Shown here: positions 52,342-62,133 of the stretch, in pieces
How positions within the stretch are numbered: position 1 is the stretch's first letter
Layout of the letters: every line of letters starts with the position of its first letter
Source of the DNA: Pseudoxanthomonas sp. SL93
GTDB taxonomy: Bacteria > Pseudomonadota > Gammaproteobacteria > Xanthomonadales > Xanthomonadaceae
DNA length: 64,000 nucleotides
NCBI RefSeq assembly: GCF_026625825.1
Contig: NZ_CP113065.1
Location: forward strand, 496,001-560,000
Direction: 5' to 3'
Notes under the pieces: generated by a model
Database searches by the model: none
Told to the model about the DNA's origin: nothing
The model's input: the letters and a program-made list of their open reading frames with translations, nothing else
Program-made: the position numbers and the translations under genes

Positions 52342-54599
52342 CGTCCACTGCCATTCCGGCCCGCATGAAGGGCCTCAACCGCGCCGAGATCTGCGACCAG
52401 AATTTCATCGAGTTCGTGAAGGAGTGGAGCGGCCGTGCAGGCATGCGGCCAGCCGGCGGCGATGCGATCCTGGCAGGCAGTGCGCTGGACGCACGCGGCT
52501 TCACCGAGCTGCTGGAATCGCAACTGATCTCGCGCCACTTGGACCTGATGGCGCGCGTGTTGCGCGTGCAGAACAAGGTCTTCTACACCATCGGCAGCTC
52601 CGGCCACGAAGGCAACGCGATGGTTGCGCGGCTGACGCGGCATACCGATCCGGCGTTCCTGCATTACCGCAGCGGGGGCTTCATGGCCGAACGCTTCCGC
52701 AAGCTGCCGGGCATGGACCCGGTGATGGACTCCGCACTGTCGTTCGCCGCCAGCGCCGAGGATCCCGCGTCCGGTGGCCGCCACAAGGTATGGGGCAGCA
52801 AGCCGCTGTGGGTGTTGCCGCAGACCTCCACGATCGCCTCCCACCTGCCCAAGGCGCTGGGCACGGCCATCGCCATCGAGCAGGCGCAGCGGATCGGCCA
52901 TGCGCTGCCGGTGCCCGACGACAGCATCACGATCTGCTCCTTCGGCGATGCCTCCAGCAACCACGCCACGGCGCAGACGGCGTTCAATGCCGCGGCATGG
53001 ACGGCATACCAGAAGCTGCCGGCCCCGGTGCTGTTCGTCTGCGAGGACAATGGCATCGGCATTTCGGTGAAAACGCCGGAAGGCTGGATCGGCCGAAATT
53101 TCCGCGACCGCAAGGACCTGGACTACTTCCACGCCGACGGCCTGGACCTGGCCATCGGCTATGGCCAGGTACAGGCAGCCGTGGAGCATTGCCGCCGCAC
53201 CCGCCGTCCGACGTTCCTGCACCTGCGCACCACCCGCATCATGGGCCACGCAGGCACCGACTTCGAAGTCGAATGGCGCCCCATCGAGGAACTGTGCGCG
53301 GTGGAAGCAACCGATCCCCTGCTGCGCTCGGCGGCCATCGCGCTGGAATCCGGCCTGATGTCCCGCGACGACCTGCTGGCCCTGTATGAAACCACGCGCA
53401 AGCGCTGCTTTGCTGCAGCGGAAGACGCCGACGGGCGGCCGCGCATCGCCACGCTGGAACACGTGATGGCGCCGCTGGCGCCGCATACGCCGGCTGCCGT
53501 GGCGAAGGAAGCCGCGCGGCCCGCCCCGCGTGCCGCGCGCGTCGCCGCATTCGGCAGCGAGGACAAGCTGCCGGAAAACCAGCCGCCGCGCCACCTCGCC
53601 ATCCAGATCAACAACGCCCTGCACGACCTGTTCTGCAAGTATCCCGAAGCGCTGCTGTTCGGCGAGGACGTGGCGCAGAAGGGCGGCGTGTACACGGTGA
53701 CCAAGGGCCTGCAGAAGGCGTTCAAGGGCAGTCGCGTGTTCAACACGCTGCTCGACGAAACGATGATCCTGGGGCTGGCGCAGGGCTATGCCAACATGGG
53801 CATGCTGCCGCTGCCGGAGATCCAGTACCTGGCGTACTTCCACAACGCCTGCGACCAGATCCGCGGCGAGGCGGCGAGCCTGCAGTTCTTCAGCAACAAC
53901 CAGTACCGCAATCCGATGGTGGTGCGCATTGCCGGGCTTGGCTATCAGCGCGGTTTCGGCGGGCACTTCCACAACGACAACTCGATCACCGCGTTGCGCG
54001 ACATCCCCGGCCTGGTGGTTGGCTGTCCGTCGCGCGGCGATGACGCGGCCACGATGCTGCGCACCCTCACCGCATTGGCGAAAGTGGACGGACGTGTGGC
54101 GGTGTTCCTGGAACCCATCGCGCTGTACATGACCAAGGACCTGCACGAAGCCGGCGACGGGCAGTGGCTGTTCCCGTATCCGCCCCAGGACGAGTCGATG
54201 CCGCTGGGCGAAGGCCGTGTGTACGGTGAGCATTCGGACGACCTGGTCATCTTCACCTACGGCAACGGCGTGCCGATGAGCCTGCGCGCTGCCCGCAGCA
54301 TCGAGAAGAAGCACGGATGGAAGGTCCGCGTGGTCGACCTGCGCTGGCTGGTGCCGCTCAACGAGCGCTACATCGCCGAACAGGCCAGGTCCGCCAAGCG
54401 CATCCTGATCGTCGACGAGGGACGTCACTCTGCCGGCGTGGGCGAGGGCATCATCACCGCCATCGCGGAAGCGGGATACCGTGCGCGACCGTTCCAGCGC
54501 GTGGTGGGGGCGGATACGTACACGCCGTTGGCGGGTGCGGCCTTGCTGGTGCTGCCCGGCGACGACGACATCGTGGCCGCGGCGGCGCGGTTGGCGTGA
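52338..54599 (+). CDS. Fused alpha/beta E1 of a 2-oxo acid dehydrogenase
   Basis: 753 residues. Residues about 20-400 form an E1-alpha-type domain with the thiamine diphosphate motif (GDASSNHATAQTAFNAAAW ... EDNGIGIS) and HYRSGGFM-like segments. After a linker with Pro/Ala (about 400-430) an E1-beta-type domain follows (EALLFGEDVAQKGGVYTVTKGLQ, DETMILGLAQGYANMG, LVPLNERYIAEQ). Such fusions decarboxylate branched-chain or related 2-oxo acids and need separate E2 and E3 subunits, none of which are in this window. ATG 52338 is coupled to the GST stop. Confidence 0.85.
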   Translation: MTSTAIPARMKGLNRAEICDQNFIEFVKEWSGRAGMRPAGGDAILAGSALDARGFTELLESQLISRHLDLMARVLRVQNKVFYTIGSSGHEGNAMVARLTRHTDPAFLHYRSGGFMAERFRKLPGMDPVMDSALSFAASAEDPASGGRHKVWGSKPLWVLPQTSTIASHLPKALGTAIAIEQAQRIGHALPVPDDSITICSFGDASSNHATAQTAFNAAAWTAYQKLPAPVLFVCEDNGIGISVKTPEGWIGRNFRDRKDLDYFHADGLDLAIGYGQVQAAVEHCRRTRRPTFLHLRTTRIMGHAGTDFEVEWRPIEELCAVEATDPLLRSAAIALESGLMSRDDLLALYETTRKRCFAAAEDADGRPRIATLEHVMAPLAPHTPAAVAKEAARPAPRAARVAAFGSEDKLPENQPPRHLAIQINNALHDLFCKYPEALLFGEDVAQKGGVYTVTKGLQKAFKGSRVFNTLLDETMILGLAQGYANMGMLPLPEIQYLAYFHNACDQIRGEAASLQFFSNNQYRNPMVVRIAGLGYQRGFGGHFHNDNSITALRDIPGLVVGCPSRGDDAATMLRTLTALAKVDGRVAVFLEPIALYMTKDLHEAGDGQWLFPYPPQDESMPLGEGRVYGEHSDDLVIFTYGNGVPMSLRAARSIEKKHGWKVRVVDLRWLVPLNERYIAEQARSAKRILIVDEGRHSAGVGEGIITAIAEAGYRARPFQRVVGADTYTPLAGAALLVLPGDDDIVAAAARLA

Positions 54600-54658
54600 C
54601 GGAGGTCGCGGCGCAGCCCGCCCTACAATGGGCCTCCAACCCATCGGGAAACAAGCGC

Positions 54659-55201
54659 ATGTCCACCCCACGCATCGGCATCATCATCGGCAGCCTGCGG
54701 GCCGGCTCATTCAACCGGCAACTGGCGCATGCGGTGGAGGAACTGGCCGGCGACCGTTTCCAGTTCGATGTCATCGGCATCGGCGACCTGCCGCTGTACA
54801 ACCAGGACGATGACGCTTCGTTCCCCGCCGCATGCGTACGCTTCAAGCAGCAGATCGACGCATGCGATGCGCTGCTGTTCGTCACCCCGGAGTACAACCG
54901 CTCCATTCCGGGCGTGCTGAAGAACGCCATCGACATCGGTACGCGCCCGGCGGGCAGCAATTCCTTCGCCGGCAAGCGCGCGGCCGTCATCGGCACGTCG
55001 CCTGGTGCGCATGGCACGGTGTCGTCCCAGCAGCACCTGCGCAACGTGCTGGCGGCCGTGGACCTGGAAGTGCTGGCGCAGCCGGAGATCGCGGTGCAGT
55101 TCCGCGAAGGCCTGTTTGACGCTGCCGGCCGGATCGTGGACGAACGCCTGCACAAGCGGCTGGAACTGTTCCTGCAGCGCTTCGCGGCTTGGCTGGACTA
55201 G
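54659..55201 (+). CDS. NADPH-dependent FMN reductase
   Basis: 180 residues, flavodoxin-like fold: RIGIIIGSLRAGSFNRQL (phosphate-binding loop), FVTPEYNRSIPGVLKNAID and AAVIGTSPGAHGTVSSQQHLRNVL are family motifs. Members reduce FMN, quinones, or azo compounds with NADPH. Gap of 59 bp after the fused E1 gene, so it may be the last gene of that operon. Confidence 0.87.
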   Translation: MSTPRIGIIIGSLRAGSFNRQLAHAVEELAGDRFQFDVIGIGDLPLYNQDDDASFPAACVRFKQQIDACDALLFVTPEYNRSIPGVLKNAIDIGTRPAGSNSFAGKRAAVIGTSPGAHGTVSSQQHLRNVLAAVDLEVLAQPEIAVQFREGLFDAAGRIVDERLHKRLELFLQRFAAWLD

Positions 55202-55216
55202 GCCCGCACGTTGCCG

Positions 55217-56083
55217 TCAGCGGGCAAGGCCGCCCAGGAGTGCCTGTTCGGTGACGGCCTGGCCACCCACGGACAGGGAAGCGGCATCACGCTCCAGCGG
55301 CAACACCGCCAATGCGACCGGGCTTGGAGCGGGCAGGGCACACACCAGTTCCCCGATGTCGCGCGCACCGTCGCTGACCATGGCGCCGGCTTCCAGTGCG
55401 ACCGGGCATTCCAGCAGGGCCAGGCCGCGCTTGGCCTTGCCCAGGAAATGGGTGCGCGCGACGATTTCCTGCCCGGGATAGCAGCCTTTCTTCACGCTGA
55501 AGGCCGGCAGGCGTTCCAGCGACAGCTGTTGCGGCGTCCATTGCTCGCGCTGTGCCTCGGGCAGACGCGGCACGCCATGGCGCAGATCGTAGTGCTGCCA
55601 TGCCAGTGTCATCGCCTCATCGACTGCGATGCCGGGCGCGCCCGTTAAAAGGAGCGTGCGCGGTCCCTGCTCGCCGCTCACGTCCAGTTCGACGACTTCG
55701 TCCACATGGCCGATCCGTGCGCCTTCGGCGTGCATGGGCGGGGCGAACCGGCCGACCACCTGCATGCCGTCCGCCACGGTGACCTTCAACTTTCGTCGAA
55801 AGACGAAGCGCTGCAGCGCCGTGGCGAAGGCCGCCGCCGGGTAATCCGGGAGGACCAGCGCCACCCGTTCCTCCGCCACGCGGGCCAGCAGGAACAGCGC
55901 AATCACGCGCCCTTTGGGCGTCAGCCACGCATTCCACTGCCACTGGCCGACCGGCAGGGCGACCACGTCATTGGCGAACTGCGCATGGGCGAAAGCCACG
56001 GCCTCAGGGCCTTCCAGGTCGATGACGGCATGGTCGGCAAGGGCGAACGCGGGCGCGCTGGTACGGGAAAGGTTGTCAGCCAA
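55217..56083 (-). CDS. ygfZ: Folate-binding Fe-S cluster repair protein YgfZ (GcvT-like)
   Basis: 288 residues. The signature KKGCYPGQEIVARTHFLGKAKR (conserved Cys in GCYPGQE) identifies YgfZ, which uses tetrahydrofolate in maintaining 4Fe-4S clusters. No ATG gives a sensible start: in-frame TTG 56083 (reads MADNLSRTS...) is the best choice; the frame stays open upstream over the divergent gene. It faces the succinate dehydrogenase locus, an iron-sulfur client. Confidence 0.85.
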   Translation of the reverse strand: MADNLSRTSAPAFALADHAVIDLEGPEAVAFAHAQFANDVVALPVGQWQWNAWLTPKGRVIALFLLARVAEERVALVLPDYPAAAFATALQRFVFRRKLKVTVADGMQVVGRFAPPMHAEGARIGHVDEVVELDVSGEQGPRTLLLTGAPGIAVDEAMTLAWQHYDLRHGVPRLPEAQREQWTPQQLSLERLPAFSVKKGCYPGQEIVARTHFLGKAKRGLALLECPVALEAGAMVSDGARDIGELVCALPAPSPVALAVLPLERDAASLSVGGQAVTEQALLGGLAR

Positions 56084-56122
56084 GGGGGCGAGGATTAAAA
56101 TTTTGTGCGTTGCGAGACCGCC

Positions 56123-56308
56123 ATGATAGGTCAAACACCACCGATTCCCGACACCGATCCCGGAACACTGCCATCCGCAGGCGACCCCGTGCCGACACCG
56201 CACGAGGACGCCGGCACGGCCGTGCAGAAGGAGATCGGTGGGCGCGGCGGCCTGGAGCCGACACGTTATGGGGATTGGGAAAAAAACGGGCGCTGCATCG
56301 ATTTCTGA
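56123..56308 (+). CDS. DUF1674 protein (SDHAF4-like succinate dehydrogenase assembly factor)
   Basis: 61 residues, Pro-rich start then the conserved EIGGRGGLEPTRYGDWEKNG tail ending GRCIDF. This is the DUF1674 motif of SDHAF4, which in eukaryotes shields flavinylated SdhA before complex assembly. Its place 57 bp upstream of sdhC supports the role. ATG 56123 is 39 bp from the divergent ygfZ start. Confidence 0.85.
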   Translation: MIGQTPPIPDTDPGTLPSAGDPVPTPHEDAGTAVQKEIGGRGGLEPTRYGDWEKNGRCIDF

Positions 56309-56365
56309 TCAGCGTTGAGCCAACGCGGTGCACCCACCGCCCAGCCGAGACAACGAGCGCAGCGA

Positions 56366-56761
56366 ATGGCGACCCCACAACGTCCGCTTTCCCCGCACCT
56401 GCAGGTTTACCGCTGGCAGATCCAGATGGTGACCTCCATCCTGCATCGCGCCACCGGCATCTTCCTCGCCGTGGGTTCCCTGATCATCGCCGCCGGCCTG
56501 CTGTCGCTGGCCAACGGCCCGGAAGCCTGGAACTGCTTCAGCAGCCACGCAGGCGCGTGGTACGGGCGCGTGTTCCTGCTGGGGTGGACGTGGGCATTCG
56601 CCTACCATCTGCTCAACGGCATCCGCCACATGGTGCAGGACGCCGGCTATGGCTTCAGCATTCCCGCCTTCGTGCGCAGCAGCTGGGCATCGGTCATCGG
56701 CAGCCTGCTGCTGACGGTGCTGGTGTGGGCCGTGGTCTACTCGCGTGGAGGCCTGGCATGA
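56366..56761 (+). CDS. sdhC: Succinate dehydrogenase cytochrome b556 subunit
   Basis: 131 residues, three membrane helices. The quinone-site SILHRATG motif and the heme-ligand His in YHLLNGIRHMVQD are present. Anchors SdhAB and passes electrons to ubiquinone. Overlaps sdhD by four bases. Confidence 0.94.
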   Translation: MATPQRPLSPHLQVYRWQIQMVTSILHRATGIFLAVGSLIIAAGLLSLANGPEAWNCFSSHAGAWYGRVFLLGWTWAFAYHLLNGIRHMVQDAGYGFSIPAFVRSSWASVIGSLLLTVLVWAVVYSRGGLA

Positions 56762-57156
56762 GCATCCAGAACGACAAGTTCCGTACCCCCATCAAGAATG
56801 CCCGTGGCCTGGGCTCGGCCAAGGACGGGGTGGGGCATTTCATCACCCAGCGTGCGACCGCCGTGGCGCTGGTCGCCCTGGGCCTGTGGTTCCTGTGTTT
56901 CCTCGTCGGCCTGGCCGGTGCGGACTACGTGACCGCGACGGCCGCAGTCGCCCGGCCGTGGAATGCCGTGCTGCTGGTCGCCTTCCTGGTGGCCATGTTC
57001 TGGCACGCCCAGGTCGGCGTGCAGGTGGTGATCGAAGACTACGTGCACAGCCATGGACTTGCGCTGGCCGCGCAGCTGGCCGTTCGCTTCGTCTGCATCC
57101 TGGGTGCGCTTGCCAGCGTATTCGCCGTGGCCCGCATCGCACTGGGTGGCATCTGA
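56758..57156 (+). CDS. sdhD: Succinate dehydrogenase membrane anchor subunit
   Basis: 132 residues, three membrane helices; the heme ligand His is probably in FWHAQVGVQVVIEDYVHS, with the family motif GHFITQRATAV near the N-terminus. ATG 56758 overlaps the sdhC stop (ATGA). Followed by sdhA after 35 bp. Confidence 0.93.
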   Translation: MSIQNDKFRTPIKNARGLGSAKDGVGHFITQRATAVALVALGLWFLCFLVGLAGADYVTATAAVARPWNAVLLVAFLVAMFWHAQVGVQVVIEDYVHSHGLALAAQLAVRFVCILGALASVFAVARIALGGI

Positions 57157-57191
57157 CCGGGGGTCGGGTGCACTAAAAGGAAACTGGATAC

Positions 57192-58982
57192 ATGTCCGCT
57201 TACAAGATCACCGAACACAAGTACGACATGGTCGTGGTGGGCGCCGGCGGCGCCGGCCTGCGCGCGACCTTCGGCCTTGCCGCCAAGGGCCTGCAGACGG
57301 TCTGCCTGACCAAGGTGTTCCCGACGCGCTCGCACACCGTGGCGGCGCAGGGCGGCATTTCCGCCGCGCTGGGCAACATGGGCGAGGACGACTGGCGCTA
57401 CCACTTCTACGACACCATCAAGGGCTCGGACTGGCTGGGCGACCAGGACGCCATCGAGTACATGTGCCGCGAGGCCATCCCGGCCATCATCGAGCTGGAG
57501 CACTACGGCGTGCCGTTCTCCCGCACCGAAGACGGCAAGATCTACCAGCGTCCGTTCGGCGGCATGACCACCAAGTTCGGCGAAGGCCCGCCGGCGCAGC
57601 GCACCTGCGCGGCCGCGGACCGCACCGGCCACGCCATGCTGCACACGCTGTACCAGCAGTCGTTGGCGCACGATGCGCGCTTCATGGTCGAGTACTTCGC
57701 GCTTGACCTGATCTTCGACGAAGAGGGCGCCTGCCGCGGCGTGCTCGCCCTCGACATGGCGACCGGCACGCTGCACCTGTTCCGCGCGCACGGCGTGGTG
57801 CTGGCGACCGGCGGCTACGGCCGTGCCTACTTCTCCGCCACCTCCGCGCACACGTGCACGGGCGATGGCGGCGGCATGGTGATGCGTGCCGGCCTGCCGA
57901 TGCAGGACATGGAGTTCGTGCAGTTCCATCCCACCGGCATCTACGGTGCGGGCTGCCTGATCACCGAGGGCGTCCGCGGCGAAGGCGGCATCCTGCGCAA
58001 CAGCAGCGGCGAGCGCTTCATGGAGCGCTATGCACCGCACTACAAGGACCTCGCCTCGCGCGACGTCGTCAGCCGCTCGATGACCATCGAGATCCGCGAA
58101 GGCCGCGGCGTCGGCGAGCACAAGGACCACATCCTGCTCGACCTGACCCACCTGGGGCCGGAAGTGATCAACGAGAAGCTGCCCGGCATCGCCGAAAGCG
58201 CCCACATCTTCGCCGGCGTGGACGTCACCAAGCAGCCGATCCCGGTCATCCCGACCGTGCACTACAACATGGGTGGCATCCCGACCAACTACCACGGCGA
58301 AGTGGTGCGCAAGGTCGGCGACAACCCCGACGCCGTCGTGCCGGGCCTGTACGCCATCGGCGAGGCCGCCTGCGTCTCCGTGCATGGCGCCAACCGCCTG
58401 GGTTCGAACTCGCTGCTGGACCTGGTGGTGTTCGGCCGTGCGGTGGCCAACCGTTGCGCCGAGACCATCAAGACCGGCGCGCCGCACAAGACGCTGGCCG
58501 GCGACGCCTGCGACAAGGCGCTGTCCAACCTGGACAAGCTGCGCAACGCCAACGGCGACACGCCCACCGCCGTCATCCGCGACAAGATGCAGCGCACGAT
58601 GCAGAACGATGCCGCGGTCTTCCGCACCAGCAAGACGCTGAAGGAGGGCTGCGACAAGATGGCCGAGATCTACGACTCCTTCCAGGACGTCAAGGTCAGC
58701 GACCGCTCGCTGGTCTGGAATTCGGACCTGATCGAGACCTACGAACTGCACAACCTGCTGCTCAACGCGGTGGCCACCATCAACTCGGCCGAGCAGCGCC
58801 ACGAGAGCCGCGGCGCGCATGCGCACGAGGACTTCCCGGACCGCGACGACGTCAACTGGCACAAGCACACGCTGGTCAACGTCGACGACAACGGCAAATG
58901 CAACTTCGATTCCCGCCCCGTGCACATGTACACGCTCAGCAAGGACGTGGATGTGGTGCCGCCCAAGCCGCGCGTCTACTGA
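57192..58982 (+). CDS. sdhA: Succinate dehydrogenase flavoprotein subunit
   Basis: 596 residues. FAD-binding GxGxxG ([17 protein letters not shown]), covalent FAD His48 in [11 protein letters not shown], substrate-site residues in [21 protein letters not shown] and [13 protein letters not shown], and a C-terminal domain with [17 protein letters not shown]. Oxidises succinate to fumarate. Complete length. Confidence 0.97.
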   Translation: MSAYKITEHKYDMVVVGAGGAGLRATFGLAAKGLQTVCLTKVFPTRSHTVAAQGGISAALGNMGEDDWRYHFYDTIKGSDWLGDQDAIEYMCREAIPAIIELEHYGVPFSRTEDGKIYQRPFGGMTTKFGEGPPAQRTCAAADRTGHAMLHTLYQQSLAHDARFMVEYFALDLIFDEEGACRGVLALDMATGTLHLFRAHGVVLATGGYGRAYFSATSAHTCTGDGGGMVMRAGLPMQDMEFVQFHPTGIYGAGCLITEGVRGEGGILRNSSGERFMERYAPHYKDLASRDVVSRSMTIEIREGRGVGEHKDHILLDLTHLGPEVINEKLPGIAESAHIFAGVDVTKQPIPVIPTVHYNMGGIPTNYHGEVVRKVGDNPDAVVPGLYAIGEAACVSVHGANRLGSNSLLDLVVFGRAVANRCAETIKTGAPHKTLAGDACDKALSNLDKLRNANGDTPTAVIRDKMQRTMQNDAAVFRTSKTLKEGCDKMAEIYDSFQDVKVSDRSLVWNSDLIETYELHNLLLNAVATINSAEQRHESRGAHAHEDFPDRDDVNWHKHTLVNVDDNGKCNFDSRPVHMYTLSKDVDVVPPKPRVY

Positions 58983-58999
58983 GCCGGGAGACCTGACTA

Positions 59000-59782
59000 A
59001 TGGCCGAATTCACGCTCCCGAAGAACTCCAAGATCCAGAAGGGCAAGCACTTCCCCGCCAAGGGAGCCAAGCAGCCGCGCACCTTCAAGGTCTACCGCTG
59101 GAACCCCGACGACGGGCAGAACCCGCGCGTGGACACCTACGAGGTGGACCTGGCCGCGTGCGGGCCGATGGTCCTGGACGTGCTGATCAAGATCAAGAAC
59201 GAGATCGATCCCACGCTGACGTTCCGTCGCTCGTGCCGCGAAGGCATCTGCGGTTCGTGCGCGATGAACATCGATGGCACCAACACGCTGGCCTGCACCA
59301 AGGCGATCGGCGACTGCGGCAAGGCCGAAGTGCCGATCTATCCGCTGCCGCACATGAATGTGGTCAAGGACCTGGTGCCGGACCTCACCCACTTCTACGC
59401 CCAGTACGCGTCGATCAAGCCCTGGATCCGCACGCAGACGCCGGCGCCGCCGGATCGCGAGCGCCTGCAGTCGCCGGACGACCGCAAGAAGCTGGACGGC
59501 CTGTACGAGTGCATCCTGTGCGCCTGCTGTTCGACCAGCTGCCCCAGCTACTGGTGGAATGGCGAACGCTACCTGGGCCCGGCCATCCTGCTGCAGGCCT
59601 ACCGCTGGATCGTCGACTCGCGCGACGAGGACACCGGTGCCCGCCTGGACGATCTGGAAGATCCGTTCAAGCTGTACCGCTGCCACACCATCATGAACTG
59701 CGCGCGCACTTGCCCGAAGGGCCTGAACCCGGCGCTGGCCATCGCCGAGATCAAGAAGCTGATGCTCGCGCGCCGCGCGTGA
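59000..59782 (+). CDS. sdhB: Succinate dehydrogenase iron-sulfur subunit
   Basis: 260 residues. 2Fe-2S ligands in [16 protein letters not shown] and C of NTLACTK; 4Fe-4S in [15 protein letters not shown]; 3Fe-4S in [17 protein letters not shown]. All ligand groups are present. Transfers electrons from SdhA to the membrane subunits. Confidence 0.97.
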   Translation: MAEFTLPKNSKIQKGKHFPAKGAKQPRTFKVYRWNPDDGQNPRVDTYEVDLAACGPMVLDVLIKIKNEIDPTLTFRRSCREGICGSCAMNIDGTNTLACTKAIGDCGKAEVPIYPLPHMNVVKDLVPDLTHFYAQYASIKPWIRTQTPAPPDRERLQSPDDRKKLDGLYECILCACCSTSCPSYWWNGERYLGPAILLQAYRWIVDSRDEDTGARLDDLEDPFKLYRCHTIMNCARTCPKGLNPALAIAEIKKLMLARRA

Positions 59783-59786
59783 TGGC

Positions 59787-60221
59787 ATGAGCGGCGCATC
59801 CGCCACGGCGATGCTCTGGCCCGCGGTGGCGATGGCGGCACTGACGTTGCTCGTCTGGTGTCGCCTCTACCACCTGCGGCTGGGCGAGATGGCGCGCAAG
59901 CGCATCCATGCGCAGGCACTGGCCAGTTCCGCCCAATCCGTGGCGCTGCTGCAGGACACCCGCGCCTCGGACAACTTCCGCAACCTGTTCGAACTGCCGG
60001 TGTTGTTCTATGCCGGCGTGCTGGTGGCGGCGCAGCTCGGCATCGCCGACGCGGTCACGGTGGGGCTGGCATGGGCCTTCGTCCTGCTGCGCGCCGTGCA
60101 CAGCGCCGTCCAATGCAGCTTCAACCACGTCATGACGCGATTCGTCGCCTACCTGCTGGCGACGCTGGTGCTGGCCGCGCTGTGGGCGCGCATCGCCTGG
60201 CTGATGGCGGTATCCGGGTGA
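59787..60221 (+). CDS. MAPEG family membrane protein
   Basis: 144 residues with four hydrophobic helices. The MAPEG-like [22 protein letters not shown] segment and the [18 protein letters not shown] segment match bacterial members. MAPEG proteins include glutathione transferases and peroxidases; activity here is unknown. It lies four bases after sdhB and its stop overlaps the sdhE start, so it is inside the sdh operon. Confidence 0.8.
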   Translation: MSGASATAMLWPAVAMAALTLLVWCRLYHLRLGEMARKRIHAQALASSAQSVALLQDTRASDNFRNLFELPVLFYAGVLVAAQLGIADAVTVGLAWAFVLLRAVHSAVQCSFNHVMTRFVAYLLATLVLAALWARIAWLMAVSG

Positions 60222-60478
60222 TCGAGCCGACGGCGGACGAGATCGAACTCAAGCGCATCCGCTGGCGCTGCCGGCGAGGCATGCGCGAACTCGACCAGCT
60301 GTTCGACCGTTACCTGGCGCAATGCTGGGCGACGGAATCCGAACCCGCGCGCGGGGTTTTCCTACGGCTGCTCGATTGCGAGGACGATAAGCTCTGGCGC
60401 TGGTCCATGGGCTATGAGCAGTGTCCCGATGCCGAACTCGCCGCACTGGTCGAAAGGATCCGTCAGCTGCCGGCTTGA
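60218..60478 (+). CDS. sdhE: FAD assembly factor SdhE (YgfY)
   Basis: 86 residues, small helical protein. The flavinylation motif [16 protein letters not shown] (RGxxE) and the final [18 protein letters not shown] match SdhE. It promotes covalent FAD attachment to SdhA. GTG 60218 overlaps the MAPEG stop (GTGA) and is the only start giving the conserved N-terminus. Confidence 0.9.
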   Translation: MIEPTADEIELKRIRWRCRRGMRELDQLFDRYLAQCWATESEPARGVFLRLLDCEDDKLWRWSMGYEQCPDAELAALVERIRQLPA

Positions 60479-60881
60479 ATGGCGGCCATCGCGCCTGCTG
60501 CGGGCGTCGCTGGTCCTGCTGGGAGGATTGGGGGCGTTCTGCGTGCTCGTTTCGGAAATGCCGCGGATGGCCGCCTGGCCCCTGGCGGTGCTGGCGTTCC
60601 TTTACGGCGTGCATCTGGCCCGGCACGAAGGCGCCAGGCCGGCGCGTGCGGTGTGGTTCCCGGGCGATGGTCGTGCGCCGACCGTGGACGGTCAGCCCGT
60701 TGACGCCGTGCAGGTGACCTGGCGCGGGCCCTTGGCTTTCATGCGCTGGCGGGACAGGGCAGGGCGCTGGCAGCGCCTGGCCTGGTGGCCGGACACGCTG
60801 CCCGCGCCTATGCGGCGTGAACTGCGGCTGGCCGCAAGCAGCACGGATGCTGTCCGCCGTCGAGCGGGAGTGGCACCATAA
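60429..60881 (+). CDS. YgfX-like membrane protein
   Basis: 150 residues if started at ATG 60429 (ATG 60414 also possible); both starts lie inside sdhE. Two hydrophobic helices follow a short N-terminal part ([22 protein letters not shown]...), then a soluble strand domain ([21 protein letters not shown]). The plan and position after sdhE match YgfX/CptA, once proposed as a toxin paired with YgfY. Such a function is doubtful and is not shown here. The start is uncertain. Confidence 0.65.
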   Translation: MPNSPHWSKGSVSCRLEWRPSRLLRASLVLLGGLGAFCVLVSEMPRMAAWPLAVLAFLYGVHLARHEGARPARAVWFPGDGRAPTVDGQPVDAVQVTWRGPLAFMRWRDRAGRWQRLAWWPDTLPAPMRRELRLAASSTDAVRRRAGVAP

Positions 60882-60885
60882 GGGC

Positions 60886-62133
60886 ATGTTCAAACCCATC
60901 CCTGTCGCCATCGGCCTGCGCTATCTCCGCGCCAAGCGCCGCAACGGTTTCATCTCCTTCATCTCGCTGGCATCGATCCTGGGCATCGCCCTGGGGGTGA
61001 CGGTGCTGATCACCACGTTGTCGGTGATGAGCGGCTTCCAGCGCGAGATCCGCGACCGCCTGCTGCAGGCCACCGCGCACGCGACCGTCAATGGCGCGGG
61101 CGAAGCCATGCAGGACTGGCCTCACGCGGTGAAGATCGCGCTGACCGACCCGCGCGTGTCCGGCGCGGCGCCTTACGTCGACGTGCAGGCCATGGTCACC
61201 GGCAATGCCGACCCGCAGGGCGCACTGGTGCGCGGCGTGCTGCCCGGCGAAGAGCCCAAAGTCTCGGTGCTGGGCGAGAAGATGAAATCCGGGCGGCTGG
61301 ATGCGTTGAAGCCGGGGGAGTTCAAGATCCTGCTGGGCCAGGAGCTGGCCGCGTGGCTGCGCGTGCAGGTGGGCGACAGCGTGGTGGTCACCGCAGGCGA
61401 CTTCCAGGGCACGCCGATGGGCGCCATGCCGAAGATCAAGCGGTTCACGGTGGCGGGCATCTTCGCGGTGGGCCACAACGACGTGGACCGAACGCTGGCC
61501 ATCGTCCACATGGAGGACCTGCAACGCGTCCTGCGCATGGGCGAGGGCGTCACCGGTGTGCGCCTGAAACTGCATGACATGGACCAGGCCTGGAATGTCG
61601 CGCGCGACCTGGCCCAGCAACTGCATGGCCCGTATCTCATCAGTGATTGGACCCGCGAGAACGCCAACCTCTACCACTCGCTGAAGATGGAAAAGACCGT
61701 GATGGGCATCCTGTTGTCGCTGATCATCGCGATGGGTGCGTTCAACCTGGTGTCGTCGCAGGTGATGCTGGTCACCGACAAGCAGGCCGACATTGCCATC
61801 CTGCGCACGCTGGGGCTTACCCCGCGCGGCGTGATGCAGGTGTTCATGGTGCAGGGCTCGCTGATCGGAATTTTCGGGACGGTCCTCGGCGTGGTGGGGG
61901 GCATCGCGTTGACGCTCAACCTGGAAAGCATCCTCGGTCTCATCGAGTCCACGTTCAACGTCACGCTGCTGCCATCCGACGTCTACTACATCACCGGCCT
62001 GCCCTACGACCTGCAGGGCAGCGACGTGGTGATCATCGCCGCGGTGGCGCTGGTGATGAGCTTCCTGGCCACCCTGTACCCGGCCTGGCGCGCCGCCCGC
62101 ACGCAACCGGCGGAGGCCCTGCGTTATGAGTAA
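60886..62133 (+). CDS. lolC: Lipoprotein-releasing ABC transporter permease (LolC/E type)
   Basis: 415 residues, four membrane helices: one near the N-terminus ([29 protein letters not shown]), three near the C-terminus, separated by a large periplasmic domain (about 50-260). Extracts lipoproteins from the inner membrane for LolA. Only one permease gene is present, so it may be a single LolC/E homologue (LolF type) or LolE may be elsewhere. ATG 60886 is used. Overlaps lolD by eight bases. Confidence 0.88.
   Translation: MFKPIPVAIGLRYLRAKRRNGFISFISLASILGIALGVTVLITTLSVMSGFQREIRDRLLQATAHATVNGAGEAMQDWPHAVKIALTDPRVSGAAPYVDVQAMVTGNADPQGALVRGVLPGEEPKVSVLGEKMKSGRLDALKPGEFKILLGQELAAWLRVQVGDSVVVTAGDFQGTPMGAMPKIKRFTVAGIFAVGHNDVDRTLAIVHMEDLQRVLRMGEGVTGVRLKLHDMDQAWNVARDLAQQLHGPYLISDWTRENANLYHSLKMEKTVMGILLSLIIAMGAFNLVSSQVMLVTDKQADIAILRTLGLTPRGVMQVFMVQGSLIGIFGTVLGVVGGIALTLNLESILGLIESTFNVTLLPSDVYYITGLPYDLQGSDVVIIAAVALVMSFLATLYPAWRAARTQPAEALRYE

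Noticed and set aside
60429..60478. ygfX/sdhE as a toxin-antitoxin pair
   Set aside because: The gene overlap is real, but SdhE is better supported as a flavinylation factor, and the position inside the sdh operon argues against an independent toxin module.
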